From NCBI GenBank assembly GCA_964020155.1, contig OZ026552.1:208501-272500 (forward strand): DNA of 64,000 bases, written 5' to 3'. Below are positions 1 to 9,809 of this stretch, in pieces (positions within the stretch are counted from its first letter, which is position 1; each line of letters begins with the position of its first letter). The stretch comes from Chondrilla cf. caribensis (Eukaryota; Porifera; Demospongiae; Chondrillida; Chondrillidae). The notes under the pieces are model-generated. The model was not told the DNA's origin, ran no database searches, and was given only the letters and a program-made list of their open reading frames with translations. The translations under genes were made by a program, and so were the position numbers.

Positions 1-313
1 AATTGCTTCAAGAAGGCAGGTTTTGAGATTCCAACTGAAGATGATGAAGATACAATGGATGTGGATAATTGAGGAAGAAGATGAAAATGACACAATGATC
101 AGACATGCTTGGGATAAGATTCAAGACTCAGTACCCTGAGTGTCTTTTGAGGATTTCATGACAGCAGATGATGATGTACCTTCGACTGGTGTCCCTACTG
201 ATGCTGATATTATCGCTAGTATCACAACTGAAAGCAATGATGCAGGCTTAGAGGACGAATTTGATGATGATGTCGACAACTGTGGTGATGAAATCAGACC
301 ACCTTCTTCACAT
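1..313 (+). pseudogene. Tigger/pogo-type transposase C-terminal remnant
   Basis: The opening bases read NCFKKAGFEIPTEDDEDT, then after stops and a frame change WDKIQDSVP, SFEDFMTADDDVPST and TDADIIASITTES. This order (CF-KAGF, then a short acidic stretch with DxDI) is the usual end of Tigger/CENP-B-like DDE transposases. In-frame stops near 79-81 and 137-139 and a frameshift show it is dead. The catalytic domain would lie left of the window. It sits directly upstream of the first NHL gene's copied 5' region. Family assignment is from remembered motif pattern and is fairly firm; activity is excluded by the breaks. Confidence 0.6.
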
Positions 314-402
314 GTAACAGTGGTATCCACTAGACTGGTACTACAGAGAGGGGGATGAATATTAATGAGGTTTATGTTAACAATGACCATATTTGGAGTG
401 TA

Positions 403-412
403 GGGACTTTCC
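403..412 (+). promoter_or_regulatory. NF-kappaB-consensus decamer before NHL copy 1
   Basis: GGGACTTTCC fits GGGRNNYYCC exactly and lies 12 bp before the ATG within the roughly 130-bp upstream block shared by all NHL copies. Binding is inferred only from the match. The block could also simply be a conserved 5' UTR. Confidence 0.4.
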
Positions 413-424
413 CCAAATAGATAA

Positions 425-1243
425 ATGGCTGAACAACATGGAGATTCAAAGAATAAGAAGAGAGACTTCAAGGATATTGGAGCTATCAAACATGAAATAA
501 GAGATCCTGATATTGAGAGGGGTTATGTGGCTCTGTCCCTCAGAAAGGATGGGTCTCTACTGGCTACAGATTTTGAGAATGGGGAAGTTTGTATTTTCAA
601 TAGAAATGGTAAATTAGTTCAATCTTTCAAGGTTTCTTCAAGTGGAGATACTGACATAGTTGAACTCAGTGATGGTAACATAGCAGTCTGTGATTATGGA
701 AACCATTTAATCAAAATTTACACACCTCGTGGGGAACTTGTTAAGGAATTTGGATCAGATGAACTAGAACGTCCCATGGGACTGGCAGTTAACAACAAAG
801 GACAGTTGTTTGTGGTTGACCAAGATAAGTGTAAAGTGTTTGTGTACAGTGAGGATGGAGAGTTCCAGTACTCCTTTGGGTCTAGAGGATCTGATCTTGG
901 AGAGTTCAAGGATCCAACTTGTATATGTATTGGTCAAGATGGTTTGGTGTATGTTAGTGACTATAATATTGAGTGTATTTTAGTTTTCCAACAAGATGGT
1001 CAGTTCATTCAACAGTTTGGTAAAGATGTGTTAGAGGAACCATATGGTATAGCTACCACTGAGGACAGCCATATTGTTGTAACATCAGTTAATGCTAACA
1101 AACTCTCCATCTTCACACTGAGTGGAGAATGTGTACATGAAGTGAAAGATGTTGGACTGAATTACCCTTGTGGTGTAGTAGCTGATAAGAATGTTTTTAT
1201 TTTTGTATCCGATTATAATAATCATAGAATAGTTATGTTTTGA
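425..1243 (+). CDS. NHL-repeat beta-propeller protein, copy 1
   Basis: Single-exon 272-residue protein with no signal peptide, membrane segment, RING or B-box. After a lysine-rich N-terminus (1-30) come six NHL-type blades at roughly 36-69, 77-110, 118-153, 164-198, 206-240 and 247-272. The last ends in DYNNHRIVMF, the classic NHL strand, followed at once by the stop, so the N-terminal FKDIGAIKHEI strand probably closes the propeller. NHL propellers of TRIM/Brat proteins bind RNA or protein through their top face; a propeller-only cytosolic protein may be a recognition or adaptor module, which is inference. The start is the ATG 13 bp after a GGGACTTTCC motif, at the same place in all copies. 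Confidence 0.85.
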   Translation: MAEQHGDSKNKKRDFKDIGAIKHEIRDPDIERGYVALSLRKDGSLLATDFENGEVCIFNRNGKLVQSFKVSSSGDTDIVELSDGNIAVCDYGNHLIKIYTPRGELVKEFGSDELERPMGLAVNNKGQLFVVDQDKCKVFVYSEDGEFQYSFGSRGSDLGEFKDPTCICIGQDGLVYVSDYNIECILVFQQDGQFIQQFGKDVLEEPYGIATTEDSHIVVTSVNANKLSIFTLSGECVHEVKDVGLNYPCGVVADKNVFIFVSDYNNHRIVMF

Positions 1244-2124
1244 ACCAACACTAAATACAGTGTTGTGGACAAGAATGAATGTTGAGAAAACTGATACATG
1301 TTGTTATTCTGTGTGCACCAGCATACATTCCATGTCAAGTATGTATGCACAAATATATGAAACACACAATATATGAACTTGTATAACAGTTTGTGCTATA
1401 TAGTAGTACTATGTACATACAAGGGAACACACTAGTTTGTGCTATACAGTAGTACTATGTACATACAAGGGAACACACTAGTTTGTGCTATACAGTAGTA
1501 CTATGTACATACAAGGGAACACACTAGTTTGTGCTATACAGTAGTACTATGTACATACAAGGGAACACACTAGTTTGTGCTATACAGTAGTACTATGTAC
1601 ATACAAGGGAACACAGTAGTTTGTGCTATACAGTAGTACTATGTACATACAAGGGAATACACTAGTTTGTGCTATACAGTAGTACTATGTCAAGTATGTA
1701 TGTCACATGTAGTTTTGTAGACTATGTACAGAAACATGGGACGATAGTCACCCATATGTATATGTACAGTGTACAGGTATATATTGGACCCAATGACACA
1801 TACACATATGCACATGTATATGTACGCATGTACACACAAGCCTGTGACCATATCACTGCACATACAAGGGCTACATGCATACACAGTTGGGTCTTGGAGG
1901 ATGGAACAGTGTACATATAACTACACATGTGATACCTTATTCCCCTCATGAGGCACTGTACATACCACATACTTTATTATGAGATACGCACGATAGTACA
2001 TTATAATACATGTAACAGTAGTGTCCACTAGACGGGTACTGCAGTGAGAGGGATGAATATTAATGAAGCTTATGCTAACAATGACCATATTTGGGGTGTA
2101 GGGACTTTCCCCAAGAAGACTAAA
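1244..2124. repeat. NHL copy 1 3' flank: 46-bp minisatellite and copied upstream block
   Basis: After the stop a roughly 150-bp tail is shared with copies 2, 3 and 5. From about 1390 to 1690 a 46-bp unit containing TTTGTGCTATACAGTAGTAC is repeated about 6.5 times with few changes. Next come CATAC/TGTAC-rich DNA and the conserved upstream block of the next NHL gene (about 1900-2124), with ATATTTGGGGTGTAGGGAC just before its start. Confidence 0.8.
2101..2110 (+). promoter_or_regulatory. NF-kappaB-consensus decamer before NHL copy 2
   Basis: GGGACTTTCC, at the place homologous to the motif before copy 1, 14 bp from the ATG. It is a match to consensus only. Confidence 0.4.
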
Positions 2125-2943
2125 ATGGCTGGACAACATGAAGATTTTAAGAATAATAAGAGAGACTTCAAGGATATTGGAACTATCAGACATGAAATAA
2201 GAGATCCTGATATTGAAAGGAATTATTCATCTCTGTCTCTCAGAAAGGATGGGTCTTTATTGGCTACAGATGATGAAAATAATGAAGTTTGTATTTTCAA
2301 TAAAAATGGTAAATTAGTTGAATCTTTTGAGGCTACATTCGATCTAGTCACTGACATAGTGGAACTCAGTGATGGTAACATAGCAGTCAGTCATTTTAAA
2401 GACATCAAAGTCTACACACCTCATGGAGTTTTAGTAAAAAAAATTGGATCAGATGTACTTGATAATCCCGCTGGACTGGCAGTTAACAACAAAGGACAGT
2501 TGTTTGTAGTTGACAGAGATATTTGTGATGTGTTTGTGTACAGTGAGGATGGAGAGTTCCAGTACTCCTTTGGGTCTAGAGGATCTGATCTTGGAGAGTT
2601 TAAGGATCCATTTTGTATTTGTATTGGTCAAGATGGTTTGGTATATATTGTTGACACTGAAAATAACTGTGTTTTAGTTTTCCAACAAGATGGTCAGTTT
2701 GTTCAAACATTTGGTAAAGATGTGCTTCAATCACTATATTTATATGATATAGCTACCTTTGAGGACGGCCATATTGTTGTAGCATCTTCTGGTACTGACA
2801 AACTCTCCATCTTCACAACTAGTGGAGAATGTGTACATAATGTTAAAGATGTTGGACTGAGTGACCCTTATGGTATAGTAGTTGATAAGAATGGTTTTAT
2901 TTTTGTATCCGATTATAATAATCATAGAATAGTTATGTTTTGA
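2125..2943 (+). CDS. NHL-repeat beta-propeller protein, copy 2
   Basis: Single exon, 272 residues from the ATG aligned with the other copies. The frame is open further upstream to an ATG at 2053 because the stop found in other copies is absent; the homologous start at 2125 is preferred. The six-blade NHL layout matches copy 1, with DYNNHRIVMF at the end. Differences cluster in loops: DNPA replaces ERPM before GLAVNN, TENNC replaces YNIEC, and the blade-5 turn reads LQSLYLYDIA where copy 1 has LEEPYGIA. GGGACTTTCC lies 14 bp before the ATG. Same strand as copy 1. Confidence 0.83.
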   Translation: MAGQHEDFKNNKRDFKDIGTIRHEIRDPDIERNYSSLSLRKDGSLLATDDENNEVCIFNKNGKLVESFEATFDLVTDIVELSDGNIAVSHFKDIKVYTPHGVLVKKIGSDVLDNPAGLAVNNKGQLFVVDRDICDVFVYSEDGEFQYSFGSRGSDLGEFKDPFCICIGQDGLVYIVDTENNCVLVFQQDGQFVQTFGKDVLQSLYLYDIATFEDGHIVVASSGTDKLSIFTTSGECVHNVKDVGLSDPYGIVVDKNGFIFVSDYNNHRIVMF

Positions 2944-3916
2944 ACCGACACTAAATACAGTGTTGTGGACAAGAATGAATGTTGAGAAAACTGATACATG
3001 TTGTTATTCTGTGTGCACCAGCATACATTCCATGTCAAATATGTACATACAAATATATGAAACACACAATACATGAACTTGTATAACAGTTTGTGCTATA
3101 TAGTAGTACTATGTACATACAAGGGAACACACTAGTTTGTGCTATACAGTAGTACTATGTACATACAAGAGAACACACTAGTTTGTGCTATACAGTAGTA
3201 CTATGTATATACAAGGGAACATACTAGTTTGTGCTATACAGTAATACTATGTACATACAAGGGAACATACGTATGAGGGAGTCTGAGAATAACTATGGTA
3301 CCATAGTCATAACTATGTATACACAGGTACATATCAGACCTATTGGCACATACATATATGCACATGTACACACAAGCCTGTGACCATATCATTGCACACA
3401 CAAAGGTTATATACATACACAGTTGGGTCTTGGAGGATGGAACAGTGTACACATAACTACACATCTGATACCTTATTCCCCTCATGAGGCCCTGTACATT
3501 CCACATAATATTAATGAGATACACACATGATAGTACACAATAGTACATGTAACAGTGGTATCCGCTAGACTGGTATCAGGTTAAAGGTCTCCTAAGCAAT
3601 AACATCTTATCAATAATGGAATTAGTCCCATGGTGAAGGAAGCGCTAGCTCCATATTCACGAGAGCAATGTGGTCTTAGTGGAACAACAAGTGCATGTGG
3701 TTCTATATACTCATGCGTTGTTTATATGTTTTTCATTTCAACATCCAGTTTACAGTTGGGACACATTTAAAAAATAATCGCATTGTTTAGAACATCACAA
3801 CTAGCCAGAATAGATTCAAACTTTGCATGCCAAAAACTCAACACACTATACTATTGGCCTCTGCCATCGGTTTCTCAACATTCATTCTTGTCCACAACAC
3901 TGTATTTAGTGTTGGT
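2944..3916. other. Intergenic: NHL tail, minisatellite and a headless upstream block
   Basis: The shared 3' tail is followed by about four 46-bp units (3090-3270), a CATAC/TGTAC-rich stretch, and the start of a copied NHL upstream block (3430-3580, including GGTATCCGCTAGACTGGTA). That block then breaks off into unrelated sequence (3581-3890) with no gene after it. This marks a rearrangement breakpoint. I see no coding region. Confidence 0.6.
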
Positions 3917-4100
3917 TCAAAACATAACTATTCTATGATTGTTATAATCGGGTACAAAAATAAAACCATTCTTATCAACTACTACACCACAAGGACAACG
4001 CAGTCCAACATCTTTCACTTCATGTACACATTCTCCTCTTGGTGTGAAGTTTGTTACCACCAGAAGATGCTACAACAATATGGCCGTCCTCAGCGGTAGC
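3917..4100 (-). pseudogene. Truncated NHL gene, last two blades only
   Basis: The reverse strand matches the final part of the NHL genes, from TAEDGHIVVASSGGNKL to the C-terminal strand and stop, but everything before blade 5 is missing. A short deletion removes the bases between the lysine-leucine and the serine-glycine-glutamate that follow, shifting the frame; the terminal ADYNNH motif also reads PDYNNH. It is inverted relative to copies 1 and 2 and sits next to the inverted intact copy 3, so both probably came with one inversion or inverted duplication. Confidence 0.75.
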
Positions 4101-4343
4101 ACAAACTAGTGTGTTCCCTTGTATGTACATAGTACTACAGTATAGCACAAACTAGTATGTTCCCTTGTATGTACATAGTACTACTGTATAGCACAAACTG
4201 TTATACAAGTTCATATATTGTGTGTTTCATATATTTGTGCATACATACTTGACATGGAATGTATGCTGGTGCACACAGAATAACAACATGTATCAGTTTT
4301 CTCAACATTCATTCTTGTCCACAACACTGTATTTAGTGTTGGT

Positions 4344-5162
4344 TCAAAACATAACTATTCTATGATTATTATAATCAGCTACAAAAATAAAACCATTATT
4401 ATCAACTACTATACCACAAGGGAAACGCAGTCCAACATCTTTCACTTCGTGTACACATTCTCCACTGGGTGTGAAGATGGAGAGTTTGTTACCACCAGAA
4501 GATGTTACAAGAATATGGCCGTCCTCAGTGATAGCTATACCTTGTGGTCCCCAGAGCACACCTTTACCAAACTGTTGAATGAACTGACCATCTTGTTGGA
4601 AAACTAAAATATTCTCAATGTTATATTCACCAACATACACCAAACCATCTTGACCAATACAAATACAAACTGGACAATCAAACTCTCCAAGATCAGATCG
4701 TCTAGACCCAAAGGAGTACTGGAACTCTCCATCCTCACTGTACACAAACACACCACAAACATCTCTGTCAACTACAAACAACTGTCCTTTGTTGTTAACT
4801 GCCAGTCCAGTGGGACCTTCTAGTTCATCTGATCCAAATTCTTTAACAAGTTCCCCATGAGGTGTGTAGACTTTGATGGATTTGTGATCATCATAACTGA
4901 CTGCTATGTTACCATCACTGAGTTCAACTATGTCAGTATCTTCATGTGAAGGCACCTTGAAAGATTGAACTAATTTACCATTTCTATTGAAAATACAAAC
5001 GTCTTCATTATCAACATCTGTAGCCAGTAGAGACCCATCCTTTCTGAGAGACAGAGCCACATAACCCCTCTTAATATCAAAATCCCTAATTTCATGTTTG
5101 ATAGCTCCAATATCCTTGAAGTCTCTCTTCTTATTCTTTGAGTCTCCATCCTGTTCAGCCAT
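4344..5162 (-). CDS. NHL-repeat beta-propeller protein, copy 3 (inverted)
   Basis: 272 residues, one exon, on the reverse strand, with the same six-blade plan and DYNNHRIVMF end. The loop before GLAVNN is EGPT, the blade-4 loop is YNIEN, blade 5 reads WGPQGIAITEDGHILV and blade 6 RFPCGIVV. Its upstream block (5163-5400) is reversed with it and holds GGGAGTTTCC 20 bp before the ATG. The neighbouring 46-bp repeat (4105-4200) is also reversed, so gene, promoter and repeat moved as a unit. Confidence 0.83.
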   Translation of the reverse strand: MAEQDGDSKNKKRDFKDIGAIKHEIRDFDIKRGYVALSLRKDGSLLATDVDNEDVCIFNRNGKLVQSFKVPSHEDTDIVELSDGNIAVSYDDHKSIKVYTPHGELVKEFGSDELEGPTGLAVNNKGQLFVVDRDVCGVFVYSEDGEFQYSFGSRRSDLGEFDCPVCICIGQDGLVYVGEYNIENILVFQQDGQFIQQFGKGVLWGPQGIAITEDGHILVTSSGGNKLSIFTPSGECVHEVKDVGLRFPCGIVVDNNGFIFVADYNNHRIVMF

Positions 5163-5182
5163 TTTGTTGCTCTAGGGTTTGG

Positions 5183-5192
5183 GGAAACTCCC
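5183..5192 (-). promoter_or_regulatory. NF-kappaB-consensus decamer before NHL copy 3
   Basis: On the reverse strand GGGAGTTTCC, which differs from copies 1 and 2 at one base but still fits GGGRNNYYCC. Confidence 0.4.
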
Positions 5193-5396
5193 TACATACA
5201 CCTCAACTATGGTAATTGTTAACATAAGCCTCATTAATATTCATCCCTCTCTCTGTAGTACCAGTCTAGTGGATACCACTGTTACATGTACTATTGTGTA
5301 CTATCATGTGTGTATCTCATTAATATTATGAGGAATGTACAGTGCTTCATGAGGGGAATAAGGTCTCAGATCAAAATCTCAATAATGAATAATATG

Positions 5397-5627
5397 TTGC
5401 TATAGCCAGCGAGCTAGTTTGCGTTGTCTCCAACATGAACTACACTGACCTTCAGCAGAGGGGGAGTAATGTGTTCCTGTGTGAATTTCACTACACCAAA
5501 TTGCAAATCTCCTTGTACAAGGACCTCCCAATGCAACCTCTGTCAGTTGCAGTTTGAGTTTGTGAGTGGTGACTACAAGACCTATCGCGAGATCTGTAAG
5601 GAAGTACTCAGACTCTTGGAGGTGTGA
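5397..5627 (+). pseudogene. Displaced copy of the kinase KA1-encoding exon end
   Basis: Forward-strand translation gives TDLQQRGSNVFLCEFH, KLQISLYKDLP, then after a frameshift FEFVSGDYKTYREICKE and LRLLEV plus stop. This is nearly the same as the end of the kinase gene whose true last exon is at 10350-11050 on the other strand. The frameshift arises from extra bases at the CCCAATGCAACC stretch. It lies between two NHL genes, so the NHL array grew by duplications that carried part of its neighbour. Confidence 0.8.
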
Positions 5628-7208
5628 GCTGGTGTACAGTATTTAATTTCAGAACTGTCCAATCCAAGTCGTCTTAGAAGATATAGGTTGAAACGTCTGA
5701 TCTGAGATGTTGAAGCAACTTACTTCTCTGGTCACTGCAAATAGTCTAGCTGGCTAGACCGACCCTAAGAGGCGTCGGGAGGAAAAGGGAAAGCATGGTC
5801 TAGCCCAAGTAGTGATCAGTTCACACCTGAGCAAGTGAACATACAGTAGTACTATGTACATACAAGGGAACACACTAGTTTGTGCTATACAGTAGTACTA
5901 TGTACATACAAGGGAACACACTAGTTTGTGCTATACAGTAGTACTATGTACATACAAGGGAACACACTAGTTTGTGCTATACAGTAGTACTATGTACATA
6001 CAAGGGAACACACTAGTTTGTGCTATACAATAGTACTATGTACATACAAGGGAACACACTAGTTTGTGCTATACAATAGTACTATGTACATACAAGGGAA
6101 CACACTAGTTTGTGCTATACAATAGTACTATGTACATACAAGGGAACACACTAGTTTGTGCTATACAATAGTACTATGTACATACAAGGGAACACACTAG
6201 TTTGTGCTATACAATAGTACTATGTACATACAAGGGAACATACTAGTTTGTGCTATACAGTAGTACTATGTACATACAAGAGAACACACTAGTTTGTGCT
6301 ATACAGTAGTACTATGTACATACAAGGGAACATACTAGTTTGTGCTATACAGTAGTACTATGTACATACAAGGGAACACACTAGTTTGTGCTATACAGTA
6401 GTACTTTGTACATACAATGGAACACACTAGTTTGTGCTATACAGTAGTACTATGTACATACAAGGGAACACACTAGTTTGTGTTATACAGTAGTACTATG
6501 TACATACAAGAGAACACACTAGTTTGTGCTATACAGTAGTAGTAGTAGTGAACACAGCAGGAACACACCTAGTGATAATCCAGTAAGATGTGGACAACCA
6601 CCAGACCTAATCCTTCCTTTATGTTGAAGAGGATCTGAGTAGAAACATGGGACCATAGTCACAAATATGTACATGTACGCACACATGTTGTACAGAACTG
6701 TAGGACCATAGTCACAAATATGTACATGTATGCACACATGTACAGAAATGTTGGACCATAGTCACAAATATGTACATGTATGCACACATGTACAGAAATG
6801 TTGGACCATAGTCACAAATATGTACATGTATGCACACATGTACAGAAACATGGGACCATAGTCACAAATGTGTACATGTACTCACATATGTACAGAAACA
6901 TGGAACAGTTGTCACAATTATGTACAAGTACATATCAGACATATTGACACCAACATGTATACATGTGTACACACAAACCTGTGACCATGTACACATAACT
7001 ACACATCTGATACCTTATTCCCCTCATGAAGCACTATACATTCCACATAATATTAATGAGATACACACATGATAGTACACAATAATACATGTAACAGTGG
7101 TATCCACTAGACTGGTACTACGGAGAGAGGGATGAATATTAATGAGGCTTATGTTAACGATGACCATATTTGAGGTGTAGGGAGTTCCCCAAACCCTAGT
7201 GAAACAAA
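5628..7208. repeat. Intergenic: long 46-bp minisatellite array and NHL upstream block
   Basis: About 5838-6540 holds some fifteen copies of the same 46-bp unit found beside every NHL gene, the longest array of the family here. About 6640-6900 holds four to five copies of a different unit of about 50-60 bp with GGACCATAGTCACAAATATG. From about 7000 the conserved NHL upstream block leads into copy 4. 5700-5830 has GGCTAGACC/GGTCTAGCC inverted words. No gene seen. Confidence 0.8.
7180..7189 (+). promoter_or_regulatory. NF-kappaB-consensus decamer before NHL copy 4
   Basis: GGGAGTTCCC fits GGGRNNYYCC although it is one base shorter in its C run than the sister copies. The ATG is 19 bp further on. 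Confidence 0.4.
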
Positions 7209-8027
7209 ATGGCTGAACAACATGGAGATTCGAAGGACAAGAAGAGAGACTTCAAGGATGTTGGAGCTATCAAACATGAAATAAGAGATCCTAATAACAA
7301 GAGAAGTTGTGTAGCTCTGTCTCTTAGAAAGGATGGGTCTTTACTGGCTACAGACATTGATAATGGAGAAGTTTGTATTTTCAATAAAAATGGTAAATTA
7401 GTTCAATCTTTTGAGGCTTTGTCCAGTTCAGCCACTGACATAGTTGAACTCAGTGATGGTAACATAGCAGTCAGTTATTATGATCACAAATCCATCAAAG
7501 TCTACACACCTCATGGGGAACTTGTTAAAAAAATTGGATCAGATACACTTGAATGTCCGAATGGCCTGGCAGTTAACAACAAAGGACAGTTGTTTGTAGT
7601 TGACAGAGATATTTGTAAAGTGTTTGTGTACAGCGAGGATGGAGAGATCCAGTACTCCTTTGGTTCTAGAGGATCTGATCCTGGAGAGTTTGATTATCCA
7701 ACTTGTATTTGTATTGGTCAAGATGGTTTGGTGTATGTTGGTGACTTTAAAACATGCTGCGTTTCGGTTTTCCAACAAAATGGTCAGTTTGTTCAAGAAT
7801 TTGGTGAAGATGTGCTTATAGCACCATACACTATAGCTTCCTTTGAGGATGGCCATATTGTTGTAGTATCACCTGCTGCTAACAGACTCTCCATCTTCAC
7901 ACCGAGTGGAGAATGTGTACACGAAGTGAAAGATGTTGGACTGCGTTGTCCTTATGGTGTAGTAGTTGATAAGAATGGTTTTATTTTTGTAGCTGATCAT
8001 TATAATCATCGAATAGTTATGTTTTGA
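7209..8027 (+). CDS. NHL-repeat beta-propeller protein, copy 4
   Basis: 272 residues, single exon, same fold plan. It is the most divergent copy: loop ECPN before GLAVNN, FKTCC in blade 4, APYTIASFEDGHIVVVS in blade 5, RCPYGVVV in blade 6, and ADHYNHRIVMF at the end. Start chosen by alignment with the other copies (MAEQHGDSK). The scaffold strands between the loops are nearly unchanged, which is the pattern expected if loop residues meet a varying ligand. Confidence 0.83.
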   Translation: MAEQHGDSKDKKRDFKDVGAIKHEIRDPNNKRSCVALSLRKDGSLLATDIDNGEVCIFNKNGKLVQSFEALSSSATDIVELSDGNIAVSYYDHKSIKVYTPHGELVKKIGSDTLECPNGLAVNNKGQLFVVDRDICKVFVYSEDGEIQYSFGSRGSDPGEFDYPTCICIGQDGLVYVGDFKTCCVSVFQQNGQFVQEFGEDVLIAPYTIASFEDGHIVVVSPAANRLSIFTPSGECVHEVKDVGLRCPYGVVVDKNGFIFVADHYNHRIVMF

Positions 8028-8421
8028 ACCAACATGCTAGTTTGTGCTATACAGTAGTACTATGTACTTACAAGGGAACACACTAGTTTGTGCCATACAG
8101 TAGTACTATATATGTACACCCACTGCAGTACATTTAATGAAGGTATATCATTGTAATATTATTATTGAAATAATAATATAAACATACTGGTACTTTGAGC
8201 TTATAAACAAAACAAACATATCATCTGTAATGACATATTGAACAATTTACATGTGCATAAACTAACAATAAATAACTTTAAAAATATAGAGTTCTGAAAT
8301 TAAATACTGTACACTAGCTCACACTTCCAAGAGTCTTAATATTTCCTTACAGATCTCGCGATAGGTCTTGTAGTCACCACTCACAAACTCAAACTGCAAC
8401 TGCAACTCAAACTACTTTTAT
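8028..8421 (-). pseudogene. Copy of kinase 3' UTR and last KA1 codons
   Basis: One and a half 46-bp units (8037-8110) are followed by about 300 bp that closely match 10,100-10,430, the 3' UTR and final coding bases of the kinase gene: AGTCTTAATATTTCCTTAC, ATCTCGCGATAGGTC and the tandem CTGCAACTGCAACTC. The copy stops at about 8405 and joins a transposon tail. It is a second kinase-derived fragment within the NHL array, this time in the parental orientation. Confidence 0.7.
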
Positions 8422-8729
8422 TTTAAGAAAGATGTTGACGATCATATCTTTCACTACCTCTCAGACATAGATTGTGCTCTTGCTAGAGCTATTGAAGAAA
8501 ACAAAGTGCAAGCAAAGCTCACAGACTGTTTTAGTGCACTTTAATACAAAGGTTGTTTATGTCACCTTTGTGTACTAACTTGTAATGTAGCTCATTAAAC
8601 TCTATACTACTAACTCATAGATTTTTATGCTATGCTGAGTACATTGTGCTGATTTCTGATATAGTGAATTTCTGATATAAAGAATTTTTTTCAATTCCCG
8701 CTGAGATTCGTTATAATGAGACTCCACTG
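8422..8729 (+). mobile_element. Tigger/pogo element 3' end remnant
   Basis: A short open frame (8422-8544) ends in ENKVQAKLTDCFSAL plus stop, like the K-x-T-D-F-F tail of many Tigger transposases. It is followed by noncoding sequence ending in TATAATGAGACTCCACTG and TA (8730-8731). Reversed, this end reads CAGTGGAGTCTCATTATA, the usual form of a Tigger terminal inverted repeat, with a TA target-site dinucleotide outside. The 5' part is gone, replaced by the kinase-derived fragment. Confidence 0.55.
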
Positions 8730-8971
8730 TAATAATATACATTATTGAGATTACAGTTAGGTCTTGGAGGATGGAACAGTGTACATATAACTACACATCT
8801 GATACCTTATTCCCCTCATGAAGCACTGTACATTCCACATAATATTAATGAGATACACACATGATAGTACACAATAGTACATGTAACAGTGGTATCCACT
8901 AGACTGGTACTACAGAGAGAGGGATGAATATTAATGAGGCTTATGTTAACAATGACCATATTTGGAGTGTA

Positions 8972-8981
8972 GGGACTTTCC
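8972..8981 (+). promoter_or_regulatory. NF-kappaB-consensus decamer before NHL copy 5
   Basis: GGGACTTTCC, identical to copies 1 and 2, 12 bp before the ATG. Confidence 0.4.
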
Positions 8982-8993
8982 CCAAATAGATAA

Positions 8994-9809
8994 ATGGCTG
9001 AACAGCATGGAGATTCAAAGAATAAGAAGAGAAACTTCAAGGATATTGGAGTTATCAAACATGAAATAAGAGATCCTGATATTAAGAGGAAGTATATGGC
9101 TCTGTCTCTCAGAAAGGATGGGTCTCTACTGGCTACAGATGATAAGAATGAGGAAGTTTGTATTTTCAATAAAAATGGTAAATTAGTTCAATCTTTCAAG
9201 GTTCTTTCACATGAAGATACTGACGTAGTTGAACTCAGTGATGGTAACATAGCAGTCTGTGATTATGCAAACCATTTAATCAAAATTTACACACCTCATG
9301 GGGAACTAGTTAAGGAATTTGGATCAGATGAACTAGAATTTCCCCTTGGACTGGCAGTTAACAACAAAGGACAGTTGTTTATAGTTGATCACGATAAGTG
9401 TAAAGTGTTTGTGTACAGTGAGGATGGAGAGTTCCAGTACTCCTTTGGGTCTAGAGGATCTGATCTTGGAGAGTGTAAGGGTCCAACTTGTATATGTATT
9501 GGTCAAGATGGTTTGGTGTATGTTGGTGACTATAAAATTGGGTATATTTTAGTTTTCCAACAAGATGGTCAGTTCATTCAACAGTTTGGTGAAGATGTGC
9601 TAGAGAAAGCACATTATATAGCTACCACTGAGGACGGCCATGTTGTAGCAACTTCTGGTACTGACAAACTCTCCATCTTCACACCGAGTGGAGAATGTGT
9701 ACATGAAGTAAAAGATGTTGGACTGCATTACCCTTATGGTGTAGTAGTTGATAAGAATGGATTTATTTTTGTAGCCGATTATAATAATCATAGGATAGTT
9801 ATGTTTTGA
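8994..9809 (+). CDS. NHL-repeat beta-propeller protein, copy 5
   Basis: 271 residues, single exon. Closest to copy 1 (shared CDYANHLIKI versus CDYGNHLIKI and the same ATAGATAAATGG start context), so these two are probably the most recent pair or have exchanged sequence by gene conversion. Loops differ: EFPL before GLAVNN, YKIGY in blade 4, EKAHYIATTEDGHVVAT in blade 5, which is one residue shorter, and HYPYGVVV in blade 6. Followed by the shared 3' tail and the kinase 3' end in convergent orientation. Confidence 0.84.
   Translation: MAEQHGDSKNKKRNFKDIGVIKHEIRDPDIKRKYMALSLRKDGSLLATDDKNEEVCIFNKNGKLVQSFKVLSHEDTDVVELSDGNIAVCDYANHLIKIYTPHGELVKEFGSDELEFPLGLAVNNKGQLFIVDHDKCKVFVYSEDGEFQYSFGSRGSDLGECKGPTCICIGQDGLVYVGDYKIGYILVFQQDGQFIQQFGEDVLEKAHYIATTEDGHVVATSGTDKLSIFTPSGECVHEVKDVGLHYPYGVVVDKNGFIFVADYNNHRIVMF

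Noticed and set aside
2053..2124. Upstream in-frame ATG extending NHL copy 2 by 24 residues
   Set aside because: The other four copies have a stop or different frame here; the common start at 2125 fits better.
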